Position numbers and translations under genes: made by a program. The notes beneath the pieces are model-generated. The model searched no databases. It saw only the letters and a list, made by a program, of their open reading frames with translations, and had not been told where the DNA came from. Shown here in pieces: positions 22,663 through 32,455 of a stretch of DNA of 64,000 nt; the stretch's first letter is position 1, and every line of letters begins with the position of its first letter. Source of the DNA: Isoetes taiwanensis (Eukaryota > Streptophyta > Lycopodiopsida > Isoetales > Isoetaceae); the NCBI GenBank assembly GCA_021234155.1, contig JAJEKV010000311.1:163104-227103 (forward strand), in the 5' to 3' direction.

Positions 22663-23640
22663 GTATTTTGGTAGTGAGGTACGCTCTAATTACAAATGGA
22701 AAACATGTGTGAGGAAACAAATTGTAGGGGGGGAATGAGGTCTGTATGCTCTAAGACGTTTTTCTAGATGCCATAGAATGTCATTGGATAGTTGGGGGCT
22801 AAAAAAGATGATTAAGACTTTATTACAGACGATGGTATACGGTGTTCCCATATGGGGCCTTCCATCTCTAGAAAACTTTGGAACGAGATGAAACAAGTGT
22901 TGAAGATATTCATTCAAGAAGAGTTGGGAGTCAGAAAGCAAATTTTTTATGTTATATTATTGGCTGAAATTGGTCTGTTGTCTCTAGAAGCTGAAGCGAT
23001 ATGTCTGACTATTAGTTTCGTGAATAGACTAAGGAAGATGATGGTAATAGGCTACTATTAATTTCGTGAATAGACTAAGGAAGATGATGGTAATAGGCTG
23101 CCGAAAATGGCAATGGAACAACTGGGTACCTTGGGCTGGTATCTCAATGTACTTGAATGGGTCAAGAGCTAGGGGTTTTCAGCCGCAATTGTTTTTTACT
23201 CTGAATTAGGGGTTTGGGAGATGATACAGGATCAGGTAGTCAGAAAGATTTGGGCAGATAAGGGCATTAGGACGATCTTCTATCAACAGAGAAAGATTTG
23301 GGCAGATAAGGGCACTAGGACGATCTTCTATCAGCAGGAAGTAAATCCTATGTTGGTATATGCAGATCAGGACTATCTAAATGCACCTATGTCCAGGCAT
23401 ATGAGATACATCATTGCTAGGTACACCTATGTCCAGGCATATGAGATACATCATTGCTAGGTACAGGACAAGATCACATTCTCTAGGGATAGAAACAGGG
23501 AGATGGGCTTGAATACCACGAGAAGACATTAGAGTGTAGTTTCTTAAAAGATGTGGATTCTCATCTAGACTTGTTGATAAAATTGAACACATGATGTATT
23601 TAGTTGCTCCATGACCTTCAAGGTCCTTAAAGGCATGATA
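22663..23640 (+). pseudogene. RTE-like LINE: decayed 3' coding region with tandem duplications
   Basis: Broken pieces such as YYKYFGSEVRSNYKWKTC and MIKTLLQTMVYGVPIWG match the segment downstream of RT in this LINE type (compare FRALIEPVLLYGVEVWG in the copy at 28-30 kb). Three tandem duplications of 46, 48 and 40 bp lie at 23014-23099, 23242-23337 and 23384-23463. Confidence 0.7.
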
Positions 23641-23794
23641 ATAATTATTATTATTAGTTACTATTCAGAAAAGAAAGAAGGGATTTGAGAATTCCATTTT
23701 GACGAGACAACAATTACTTTATTGGAAGTGCTGAGCAAGACCGTTTATCCAAACAGATAGCTCATCAGATACTGAACCGAGAACTAAGAACTTG

Positions 23795-25489
23795 CTAGTC
23801 AGATAGCTCATACAAATACTTGTACTTGGAACTTAAGCTGTTGAGGAAGCATACTGGATCTAACCCTCTTCCTGTAACAGACTCAACCAGTTCATCAGCA
23901 GTCTCGTAAAGGCTTCCAACAGAATGAATCTTCACAAGGAGCCATTCCCTAAGAGCTTCAAATTTTCCTTCACTGATGTTCTTTTTCAGATCAGGGATTT
24001 CTTTGCAAGCAGTTTCAAAGAACTGGCAGGCATAAGCAGCCCCCATTACATAGGTCGGAAAGTAACCAAAACTGCCTCCCCCCCAATGAATATCTTGCAA
24101 GCATCCTTCAGTATCAGAAGGAGGGCAAATTCCCAAGTACTCCTTCATTTTGCTATTCCAAATATTGGGAATGTCCTTAACATTCAAATTACCATCAAAA
24201 AGACCCTTTTCAATCTCATACCTGAGAAGAACATGAAGAGGATATGAAACTTCATCTGCATCCACCCTGATGAGAGATGGTTGTACTTCATTCACAAATT
24301 TGTAAAAATCTGTAGCAGTTATTTCTGAAAGAAAAGGATATGTTTCTACTACAATAGGCCAGTACTTGAGCCAAAATTCTTCACTCATTGCTACACATCT
24401 TTCCCAGAACAAAGATTGGCTTTCATGTAGTCCCATCCCAGTAGGTCTGGATGAAGGAAGGCCATTTTGACATGCTTCTAAATGCCTGCCTTGTTCATAT
24501 AATGCATGGCCTGCTTCATGAACCACTGCTAAAAGTCCTGTTACCAGATCTGTTTCACTATATCTAGAAGTAATTCTTACATCCACAGGGCTAGAAATGT
24601 CAAATGTTATGGGATGTTTAGATTCATCCAAACGTCCATTTTCCCATTTGAATCCCATGTCTCCTGCAATCTTCTTTGCCAGATCCCTCTGCTCAGGTAT
24701 GGTCAGATTTTTGAATTCCAATGTTTGCTTATTAGAACCCCTACTAGAGTTTCCAATTTTCTTCAACAAACAAATCAACGGTTCTTTCAAAGCAGCAAAA
24801 AAAGTATCCATTTTTTCTCTAGTGTTACCTTTCTCATACAGATCGAGGAGATAGTTATAGGGGTCCATGTCAGGATGTACTGCAGCGGCTTCCTGCTTAA
24901 GAAGACTGATCCATTCTTCAAGAACAGGGGCAAGAAGGCCAAAATCATTGTTCTTTTTAGCCACAGCCCAGGCTTCTGTGCCCTGTACTTCTAAAACTGC
25001 CTTGCGAGCCTGAACCTCTTCAGGCACCCTTGTTGCCCTAATATAATCCCTAGAAGCTTCCCTCACAGCAGCGGCTTCCATTGCCGAGAATCCATTGTTT
25101 GGAAGATGTGGGCATTCTGCCAACATACTGATCCATTTTCCTAGCTTTGAATCCTTCCGGCGCTGATGCACAACTCTGGCTATGGCCTCCATTTGATCCC
25201 CTCTTGCATCCGCGCCCCCTTCTGGCATAAAAACATGCTGATCCCATGATAAAAGGTTCTGGATACTTTCTAGAGATGCAATCTCTTTGAGTTCCTTCTT
25301 CATGCCATCAAAGGCAGTTCTGAGCTTCAAATCCGATTCCGCCATGGCCAGAGTTTGGGACATGCTTCTGGTTGTGGGTCTTCTTCCAAAACGGATATTT
25401 ATCCTGGATTGGTAATTAATACTCGTTTTTTGGAAAAAGGAAGCCCTAGAATTGGAAAAGACTCCTGAGCAGGCAAGACTTTTCGCCAT
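23795..25489 (-). CDS. M32 (Taq-type) metallocarboxypeptidase, copy 1, with N-terminal extension
   Basis: This intact intronless frame of 564 residues encodes a zinc carboxypeptidase of family M32, which removes C-terminal residues from peptides. All family motifs are present: DVRIT (303-307), the zinc site HEAGH (324-328), HESQ (355-358, whose glutamate supplies the third zinc ligand), IRVDAD (407-412) and GCLQDIHW (462-469). HPITF stands for the usual HPF. About 500 residues is normal for the family. The first 48 residues (rich in Ser, Arg and Asn, few acidic) precede the point where copy 2 starts (MAESD) and look like a plastid or mitochondrial transit peptide, which is inference. The start is the first ATG of the frame; an internal start at MAESD is possible. 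M32 enzymes are best known from bacteria and trypanosomatids and are patchy in eukaryotes. Paralogue: 48197-49744. Confidence 0.9.
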   Translation of the reverse strand: MAKSLACSGVFSNSRASFFQKTSINYQSRINIRFGRRPTTRSMSQTLAMAESDLKLRTAFDGMKKELKEIASLESIQNLLSWDQHVFMPEGGADARGDQMEAIARVVHQRRKDSKLGKWISMLAECPHLPNNGFSAMEAAAVREASRDYIRATRVPEEVQARKAVLEVQGTEAWAVAKKNNDFGLLAPVLEEWISLLKQEAAAVHPDMDPYNYLLDLYEKGNTREKMDTFFAALKEPLICLLKKIGNSSRGSNKQTLEFKNLTIPEQRDLAKKIAGDMGFKWENGRLDESKHPITFDISSPVDVRITSRYSETDLVTGLLAVVHEAGHALYEQGRHLEACQNGLPSSRPTGMGLHESQSLFWERCVAMSEEFWLKYWPIVVETYPFLSEITATDFYKFVNEVQPSLIRVDADEVSYPLHVLLRYEIEKGLFDGNLNVKDIPNIWNSKMKEYLGICPPSDTEGCLQDIHWGGGSFGYFPTYVMGAAYACQFFETACKEIPDLKKNISEGKFEALREWLLVKIHSVGSLYETADELVESVTGRGLDPVCFLNSLSSKYKYLYELSD

Positions 25490-26677
25490 AGAAGATTCCT
25501 AATATAAACGCTCAATACATTATTCACGGCATTGCCATCCTTTTTAAGGCCTGGCCATCTGACCATGCAGCTTACCGAAATCTTTTCATCACAATATATC
25601 GGCTGCAAGTGCAGACAGTGATCTTCTAGTTTTTAGCAAAGACAAAAAAGTCGGATGCCAAAATATTTTTGATTTTAAAAGTCGAATGCTAGACTTTCCC
25701 CCATAATTTGTCCCACAGCCTTGATAATGGCCATATTTTTGTCCTCTCTTTCTTGCAATGGCGTGTGCGACTGGTTATGGCACCTTGCAAAACGAGTTCT
25801 AAAATGTCTATCTTGGACATGTATAATTGTGTTAGAAATATGCCTTTGTAATATTCTCATTCGATAACTTCCCTCTAGACTCGTCCCATGGCCCGCTGTA
25901 GGGTTCCGTGGATGTTAAACTAATATCTATCTATCTATAAGGGACAGGTATTGTGTTTTCATGGGGAAAAAATAAGGTGGAAAAAGAAGGTGAAAAAAGG
26001 GTATCTAAATGGTTGTAGGATTGCCACCTATGTGAAGAACTATGGGTCAGGAAAAATGCTCAAAATGTTGATGATTTAGTCTAGGATTCGAATACGTCTT
26101 TTTATGCCATGATCTCTCTTGCCTTAGTTGGATATTTGTAGTATTGGACAGCTGCAATGTTCAATCTACAATCCTGGCTAATCTGCTAATCCGTTGGTTG
26201 TACATGGCTCAAAAGCACAACCATCGTTGTTAGAAATAAAATACATTCCGGTTGCCCTTGCCCTTGCAAATCCGACCTATAGAAATCATGCACTTGAAAC
26301 CCTGGCATTCTCGCAGGAGGTTTGGGCTACCATAGCTGATGGAGCTTGCACAAATTGGTAATCTGCTAAGGAGTCGAGGCTTTATCCTCTATGGTCTTAA
26401 TAAAAACGCGGCCTCTTTTTCCATAATTTTTCAGATACTCGTGTAAATGTTGCTAATGCAATATCCTATCAAATATATATAGTTCTGGCTAACATAGTCT
26501 AATAATATTTAGTCCTAATCGATACTAGTTATGGTGCTCGGCGTTGCCGAGCTTTACTACAATTTGAAAGAGTGGTTGTTTGATTGTTGATTTGGTCGGT
26601 CATATTCATACATATTTACCAATCCATATACATGTAGTAATGGTGGGCACGTACATGCATCTAGATGTGATGTAGAA
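25490..26677. other. Spacer upstream of M32 copy 1
   Basis: This presumably includes the promoter and 5' UTR of the peptidase, which reads leftward from 25489, but I cannot point to a TATA box with confidence. No other gene is seen. A LINE-type tail lies within it at 25904-25939. Confidence 0.4.
25904..25939 (+). mobile_element. 3' tail of an RTE-like LINE or dependent SINE, ending in (ATCT)n
   Basis: TTCCGTGGATGTTAAACTAA followed by TATCTATCTATCTATA resembles the tail of the LINE at 28.3 kb (CCGCGGACGTTAAAATATAC then TTCC repeats) but has a different tetranucleotide. Confidence 0.5.
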
Positions 26678-26907
26678 CGGAATGGGGGAAGCCACTCTTG
26701 CTTCCCCACGACTGCGAGAATCCGGGGCGCCCGTGTAGTGGGCCAAATCGGCAGTCGGGGAAGCAAGAGTGGCTCGACCCCATTCCGCTCTAATGACGCC
26801 AAGGTAAGCTTCTCAACGGATTCTCTGTGTTTTTGTCAATCCATTTGTCATTCGGGAAAAGAATGAATCAAGAAAATGACGGAATGAGCATCCACTTACC
26901 TTGACGT
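26678..26907. mobile_element. Composite foldback element, copy 1
   Basis: A 110-bp imperfect hairpin (26678-26787) has arms beginning CGGAATGGGG and ending CCCCATTCCG, with GCCACTCTTGCTTCCCC and its complement inside. It is followed by a second inverted pair, GACGCCAAGGTAAG (26795-26808) and CTTACCTTGACGT (26895-26907). The same two-part layout in reverse orientation occurs at 47376-47594. It is non-coding. Confidence 0.65.
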
Positions 26908-27098
26908 AATAGAAGACATGTTTGATAGAAAAAGGAAATGTAATACTAACAACTCTCTTCTCTAGTAGTATAACATTCAAGCATCTCAAATTCTAACATG
27001 TAGTAAGGGGTGCCCACATGTATGGAAGCGTCTATGGGAAAGGGTGAATTATGTGTAGGGAACTCTAAATTTCAAGTCCATACTTTTAATAGGTCATA

Positions 27099-27327
27099 GC
27101 ATGACTCAGGGCTCCAGATTGGGGGGGTTCCTCCCCAGAATTTCCAGTTGAAGTTGCTAAAATCCGGTTTCTTTAATAAATGCTGGCAAATTTCCGGTCA
27201 AAATTTTGTAAAATGCTTGTTAAATCCGGCAAATTAGAGAATATTTTCTGAAAAATCTGGTAAGTAGCAACAAAGAACGGCATTTTCCCGGTTTAAGCAA
27301 AATCTAATCTGGAGGCCTGGCATGACT
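27099..27327. mobile_element. hAT-type MITE with 8-bp target duplication
   Basis: The element 27107-27319 (213 bp) begins CAGGGCTCCAGATT and ends in the complement of CAGGCCTCCAGATT. It is bordered by GCATGACT at 27099-27106 and 27320-27327. CAGGG-type ends and 8-bp duplications are the hallmarks of hAT elements. The interior repeats words like AAATCCGG and has no coding capacity. Confidence 0.85.
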
Positions 27328-27449
27328 TTTTCACTACTATACTGGAAATAGCCATATCAAGATAGCATTTAAGAACCTCAAATGGAGTGTTTTGACCTAT
27401 ACGTGTATTGAATTAGAAGCTAAGAATATGTGATCAATTATTGAACTCT

Positions 27450-27530
27450 GAGATATTTGAAGCTAATTTGAATGTACAAACATATGTTAATTTCATATGT
27501 CTGTACATTCAAATTAGCTTCAAATATCTC
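27450..27530. repeat. Near-perfect 81-nt hairpin
   Basis: Arms of 37 bp (27450-27486 and 27494-27530) are complementary at 36 of 37 positions around the 7-nt loop TTAATTT. This could be the core of a tiny MITE or a source of small RNA; no target duplication was identified. Confidence 0.8.
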
Positions 27531-27633
27531 CCTTTGTTTGTGACTTAACACATGTAGCTCCTAGTCATTGATATGTGTTACTTTCTATTCCGTAAAGAAA
27601 ATGGCATTTTATTATTGCTATTAGCTATATTAA

Positions 27634-28153
27634 CCATAGATAAATGGTGCTTTCAATTCCACGAACAAAATGGCATTTTATCTATTTTATTCGCTATATA
27701 TGAACCATAATCTTAACGATCAACTTCACGACTAATCTTCGGTAATCCTGCAACTTGTCAACTTCAATGCTCGAACCTAATTTTTAACTGCAAATAATAT
27801 TCCTGCCAAGACTTGCATAATAGTCTTAGGATGTAAACTGAAGGCCTATATAACCGTTCTTTATTTGGTAACCAAAATCTGTGAGTAGCCAAAATGGCAA
27901 CCATAGATAAGTGGTACTTTCACTTCCACGAACAAAATGACATTTTATCTAGTCTATTGGCTATATATGAACCATAATCTTAACCATCAACTTCAGAACG
28001 TTGACTTCACGACCAATCTTCGGTAATCTTGTGACTTGTCAACTTCATTGCTCGAACCTAATTTTTAACTGCAAATATTCCTGCCAATTCCTACCAAGAC
28101 TTGCATAATGGTCTTGGGATGTAACTGAAGTGCTACAACCAAAATCTGTGAGA
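27634..28153. repeat. Direct duplication of about 250 bp
   Basis: The block from CCATAGATAAATGG (27634) to AACCAAAATCTGTGAG (about 27885) recurs at 27901-28153 with scattered substitutions and indels. Shared words include CTTCCACGAACAAAATG or CAATTCCACGAACAAAATGG, GCTATATATGAACC and CAAGACTTGCATAAT. Part of the same unit appears a third time just upstream (about 27580-27630). It is non-coding. Confidence 0.75.
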
Positions 28154-28253
28154 GAATCTTATCATAGAGTTGCTTTGAGAAGCAACAAAAAGCCCTTAAG
28201 TTCGAGGCCTTCTACCTAATTCAATGTTGCCCAAAGGACACGTTTTTTATTGC

Positions 28254-29723
28254 CTATGCATTTGACAAAACAAAGAAGGAAGGAAGGAAGGAAGGAAGGA
28301 AGTATATTTTAACGTCCGCGGAGGCCAAACTTGACCTATGAGACGGTACATGCAGTACACAAAGCAGATAAAACCACACCAAAAAGACAAATGCTACTAT
28401 ACAATGTGTCCCTACTACTGGGATGAAAAAACCCCCACATGGGAGGAAAAATCCTAGTAGTAGGCTCTCAGATCCCTTGTCCTGTAAGGGATTCTCTGCG
28501 GTAGAGACTTGCAAAATGTAGGATGCGAGACGTGCAACCATTGGCGATGCTAGCAATTGATGCAGCGGTGCCGCAGAGCATCTAAGATCAGCATGTGTTG
28601 CTCGGATATGCATATATGTCGGACACTCTTGCAGAGCATGGTGCTCATCCTCTACTGTCCGCATGTGGCAACACTGGCATATTCTCTCATGCCGGGGTAT
28701 TCTCTGCCCTTCATCTGTAGTCCAACGACCTGTTTCAATTCTGAGATGATGGGACCCCGTCCTCACGGAGGCAATAGCTCTCCGTTTCTTCATAGATATA
28801 TGTGCTTTCAAGTACTGGTGTGGGCCATGTTCCAGTGTTGGATTAACTTGCGTATGGTAGTGCTTTATTTTAGGCTTTGCACGAGTGGCTGCATCCCACA
28901 GAGTGGTGGCAAAGCGCTCATTCAGGTGTGCAGCCTGTCCCTGGGCATCAGGCATAGCCACAATCTGCTGGTAGTCTATAGACCACGTTGCGAACCACCC
29001 CTGACAGTGCTCCTGCCATACCCTCTTCAGTCGTTGTGGCTCGTGTGCCAATAACAAAGCCCTTGGGGGAAGACGTTGTGCATCCATGCTCGTGACCTTG
29101 TGGAAATATGCAAGATGTCTGCACATAGCGGAATGTTGCAGAGGCCAGATGCCAGTCTCATATAGCAAAATCTGATAAGGCACCGTGTCCTTGATACCTA
29201 GGCTGTATACTAAGAAGGCCTTTTGCACCCTTTCTAGCTTATCCCAGGTGTTATTTGCTGGACCCCAGACCTCTACCCCATACAACAATACTGGTTCAAT
29301 GAGTGCTCTGAACAGGTATGCTCTACGTGCCCAGTCACATAGGTCTATTCTGTAGCAGCTATTCTGCATAGCATACAGGGCTTTCCATCCCGCGCTGACC
29401 CGTCTTTCCACACAATCATCCCATAATATGCTAGCGCAAAAGTCGATTCCCAGATACTTGAAGGTCCTTACAACATCCACCTTCTGTCCTTTGTAATAGA
29501 GATCTGGGATATCATGCTGGGAGGAGAGGACTGCCAGGAGCTTAGTTTTCTGTAGGTTCACCGCCATTCCTGTTGTGTCACAGAACCCACTAAGAGCGTC
29601 CAAATGCTGCTGCATACTCCGGGCTGTATGGGATAGCAAGTCTACATCGTCTGCATAGAGCAATTGCCTTATACTGTGTGCCTGTTGTAGCTGCGGGCCA
29701 CCGCCCATGGCATGTTGAGCCAC
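28254..29723 (-). pseudogene. RTE-like reverse transcriptase, YADD box to C-terminus
   Basis: A 489-residue open stretch begins just before motif C (QLLYADDVDLLSHTARSMQQ) and continues with MAVNLQKTKLLAV, VRTFKYLGIDFCAS, LFRALIEPVLLYGVEVWGP and a Cys/His cluster CQCCHMRTVEDEHHALQECP typical of LINE C-termini. The upstream part of RT is separated by a minisatellite (29716-29895), so the ATG at its start is not genuine. The end runs into the tail repeat (LPSFLPSFF). Confidence 0.83.
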
Positions 29724-29895
29724 CTTGGCATGTTACGGCCTAGGTGGTATGTTTGAGCCACCTGGCATGTTGGAGCCCGCATGGCATGTTTGAGGCACCT
29801 TGGAATGTTAGAGCCTCAGTGGCATGTTGGAGCCCCCGTGGCATGTTTGAGCCAACTTGGCATGTTGGAGCCTATGTGGCATGTTGGAGCCCCAG
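29716..29895. repeat. Minisatellite inside the RT gene
   Basis: A unit of about 20-24 bp, core GGCATGTTGGAGCC, is repeated about eight to nine times with variants (TTTGAGCCACCT, GGAGCCCCCGT). It separates LYIDKLETW from AQHAMGGGP, which should be adjacent. Confidence 0.85.
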
Positions 29896-30137
29896 GTCTC
29901 CAACTTGTCAATGTAGAGACCAAAGAGCGTTGGAGATAACGGACATCCCTGTTTAACCCCTATGGTGCTAGCAACTCGCTGATCTGATGCAGGCAATGCA
30001 GCATATATCCCATCATAGAGTCTATAGATGACATTTTATAAGTCCTGTGGGGCATGCAAAGACTGCGAATGCTGCCACAACAGTCCCGAGGGGACAGTAT
30101 CATATGCAATCTTTGAAATCTACTTAAACAATAGCAT
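29808..30137 (-). pseudogene. RTE-like reverse transcriptase, motif B side
   Basis: STIGVKQGCPLSPTLFGLYI followed by DKLETW is motif B of RT. Upstream, in broken frames, pieces such as PSGLLWQHSQSLHAPQD and RLYDGIYAALPASDQRVAST match the part between motifs A and B. The frame leaves the RT sequence at ETW because of the minisatellite. Confidence 0.8.
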
Positions 30138-31800
30138 GTGTCACGCCCGCATTGTGAGTAGCTTCCATAAGGATTACGAGTGAATATCCGGTCGATTATG
30201 GGTGGGCTTTAAACCCGCACTGGCCAAGCAGACGCCTCGACTTCCTCCTTAATCGAAGTTAACTTCTTCTCCACCACACGCGCTAAAGCTGCGAATCCCC
30301 TTCAACCGGCGGCTGGCGTTTGCGGCAATAGAGTCTTCGATGCCTAGTCCAACAGCGTGAATTTGACCCGATTCGGGGTCTCATGTTTGGCCCCCGACCT
30401 GGTCGGGTTTCTCCCCAAATCTGCGGTTGTAGATCCGGTCTAACACTGGGCATTAAGCTTAGCCGCAGATCTTCCCCCATGCTCTTCGGGCAAGCCGGGA
30501 CAATGAGGTTCAGCCCGGCGAGTTGGCGATCCCTCTCCTCGGAAGGACTGCGATTCACGGGCCACCTGCGCCTTTGGCATTGGGCGACTTGTTGATTCGC
30601 CCGGCGTGCAATTCGTTTCATCTCGGAAAGGAGATCATACATCTCGGTGAAACTTTCGGCCATCCTCTTTCTTCGGGCGAGAGCACGGGTCCGCCACTTC
30701 TGTCGCTTCGGTTGTCTCTTTTCTAGGGTGCCCAACCTCGCTTGCATCGATGCATTCTAGCTTCATGGTCCGCGAAGGCGAAACTGCGAGCTAACTATGT
30801 AATCTGTTCCACCGCTTGCCTGAGCTCTCTCTCGCGGTTGTGATATCTCATCCGTCACCTTTGATGGATCCTATCAATCATTTGGGTAACCTCATTAGGT
30901 GTTTGAGATGTTGCCATGAATTCACTTCTTAAGCGGTGACAATACTCCGTGCTTGATCATAGCGCTCAAAGTCGGCCAGCCCAAAGCGGTCATTCGTTGT
31001 GACCACTGCTCTTCTAATGTGGAGATCCGTACTCTCCTTCACCAACTGCTTTTCTTGAGGATGGCTATGTTGGCTGGGTGTCTCTTTGTGCCTCCATACT
31101 TGCCAACCTATCCTCGTTCTGCTGTCAACTTTGCCTCTAAAGGCTCGTATATTCTCGGATGCGTGCGGACATGCTCGAGGGAGAGGAGCCCTCACCGTTC
31201 GTGCTCGCTTCTTTAGCGATGCGCATTTTTCTTCCATTGTCTGCCGCACGAGTCACGTCCCCGGTCATTTAGAGTCTCACTCTCGCAAGTCTTAACACGA
31301 GACCAAGTCTATTGTGAAGTCCCCGATTCTCAAAACCAAAGCTCCCCAAGCTCCGGATATGATCGTAAACGTGTGGCCAACACCACGAAGCCAGGGGTTT
31401 TGAGGCGTTTTATTGGCAGCCCGAAATCTACAATTTTGCTTTGGAAATATGACTCAACCACATACAAATCACATACCCACTGAAAGATCTCTGAGAGGGC
31501 TTTCCAACGCAACAAATTTCAGCTAAAACGGACTACGGATCTCCGGATATGATCGAAAACGTCGCGACCAGGGACCGTGGAGCTTTTTAGGGTTTCTGGG
31601 GGCCGGATGTGCAGTTCGGAAATCTGTGATTTTGACAAAGATATAACCCACAATCAATGGCACATATCTACTCGAAGATCGCTGAGAGGGCTCTCCATCG
31701 CAACAAATTTCAGCTGAAACAGACTTCTGGATCTCCAGATATGAGCAAGAACGCGTGACCGGAAAGAAAGCTAGCTTTAAAATTGTGCCTCTAAAATGAA
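30138..31800 (-). mobile_element. GC-rich unidentified segment, perhaps the 5' part of an LTR element
   Basis: Base composition rises sharply at 30138 (TGTCACGCCCGCA), where the LINE stops. TGTCACGCCC is a common LTR start, but no partner LTR was found. Minus-strand frames (30283-30747, 30929-31249) encode Arg-rich, coiled-coil-like proteins without a domain I recognise; a gag-like role is a guess. The right part has 190-bp repeats (31351-31740). Confidence 0.45.
31351..31742. repeat. Two tandem copies of a 190-bp repeat
   Basis: The word CTCCGGATATGATCG starts at 31351 and 31541, and the variant CTCCAGATATGAGC at 31733, giving periods of 190 and 192 bp. Each unit contains GAGAGGGCT and CGCAACAAATTTCAGCT. 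It is non-coding and may belong to a retrotransposon untranslated region. Confidence 0.75.
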
Positions 31801-32455
31801 ATATATATAAACTCATGATACATCTGAGTCAACATGAAATGTTCGTAATTTCTATAAGAAAGCTAGTGCATTGAACTTTCCAAACATAATGGAGAAGCAA
31901 GTGCAATCCTTAGAACGTTGCCTTGTGTCAACAAATTAGCTACAAGTACAGTCGATTTTAAATATACAGTGTAGCCCTCTTAGATGTCTAGTGGGTGTTG
32001 AAATGGACCTCTAGTTTAGTTTGAACCACATGGGAATGCTGCATATAAATGCCTATCAAGCAAATCATAAACAAAACAACGCTTCCTCTTTATCATTTTT
32101 GCACACAATATAATAAATACTCAAATGCTTACAAAACTCTTACCTGGCTGATCACAATGACAGTGGTAAGATGCGGCCTCCGAAGTGAAACGTGAAATAA
32201 GAAAAGGTGAAAGCCCATGTCAGCTCTTTCAAGCCCAGGTCAGCTCTTTCATGATTGATGGAAATTATAAGGGTCAAAAGTTTGCAATACATCTCTATAG
32301 AGCCTATATTCTGCCAATCATCCTGCAACATGCTCATGAATGGCTGTTATATGGCTTATCTTCATGTAGAAAAATATGATTTAGAAACGTGCCTGGTGAT
32401 CAAATCTAAAAACAAATAACCTTAGAACAAATACGAATGGATCTTAATTCATTGT
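31801..32455. other. No gene seen
   Basis: This is AT-rich sequence ending at the TRIM target site. It has a short tandem repeat TCAGCTCTTTCA spaced 21 bp apart (32220-32251). Confidence 0.4.

Larger units (their letters stand above)
20101..23665 (+). mobile_element. RTE-like non-LTR retrotransposon, decayed
   Basis: The element reads, on the plus strand, as an ORF1-like part (about 20200-20866), an apurinic endonuclease part (about 20900-21300), an RT part (about 21300-22660) and a 3' coding remnant (to about 23600). It ends in a short (ATT)n run (23641-23656) instead of poly(A). Such tandem-repeat tails are usual for RTE-type LINEs. The 5' boundary is not defined. Frameshifts, stops, an RT deletion and three tandem duplications show it is dead. 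Confidence 0.78.
28254..30137 (-). mobile_element. RTE-like LINE fragment with (TTCC)n tail, minus strand
   Basis: Read leftward, the copy starts within RT at about 30137, runs through the catalytic region and a long C-terminal region, and ends at 28275-28302 in TTCC repeats. Its 3' terminal string (GGCCTCCGCGGACGTTAAAA) is shared with the short fragment at 3871-3911. Foreign GC-rich DNA begins at 30138. Confidence 0.82.

Noticed and set aside
29716-29895. CRISPR-like regularly spaced repeats
   Set aside because: The units are adjacent variants without unique spacers, lie inside a LINE RT gene, and the genome is a plant's; it is a minisatellite.
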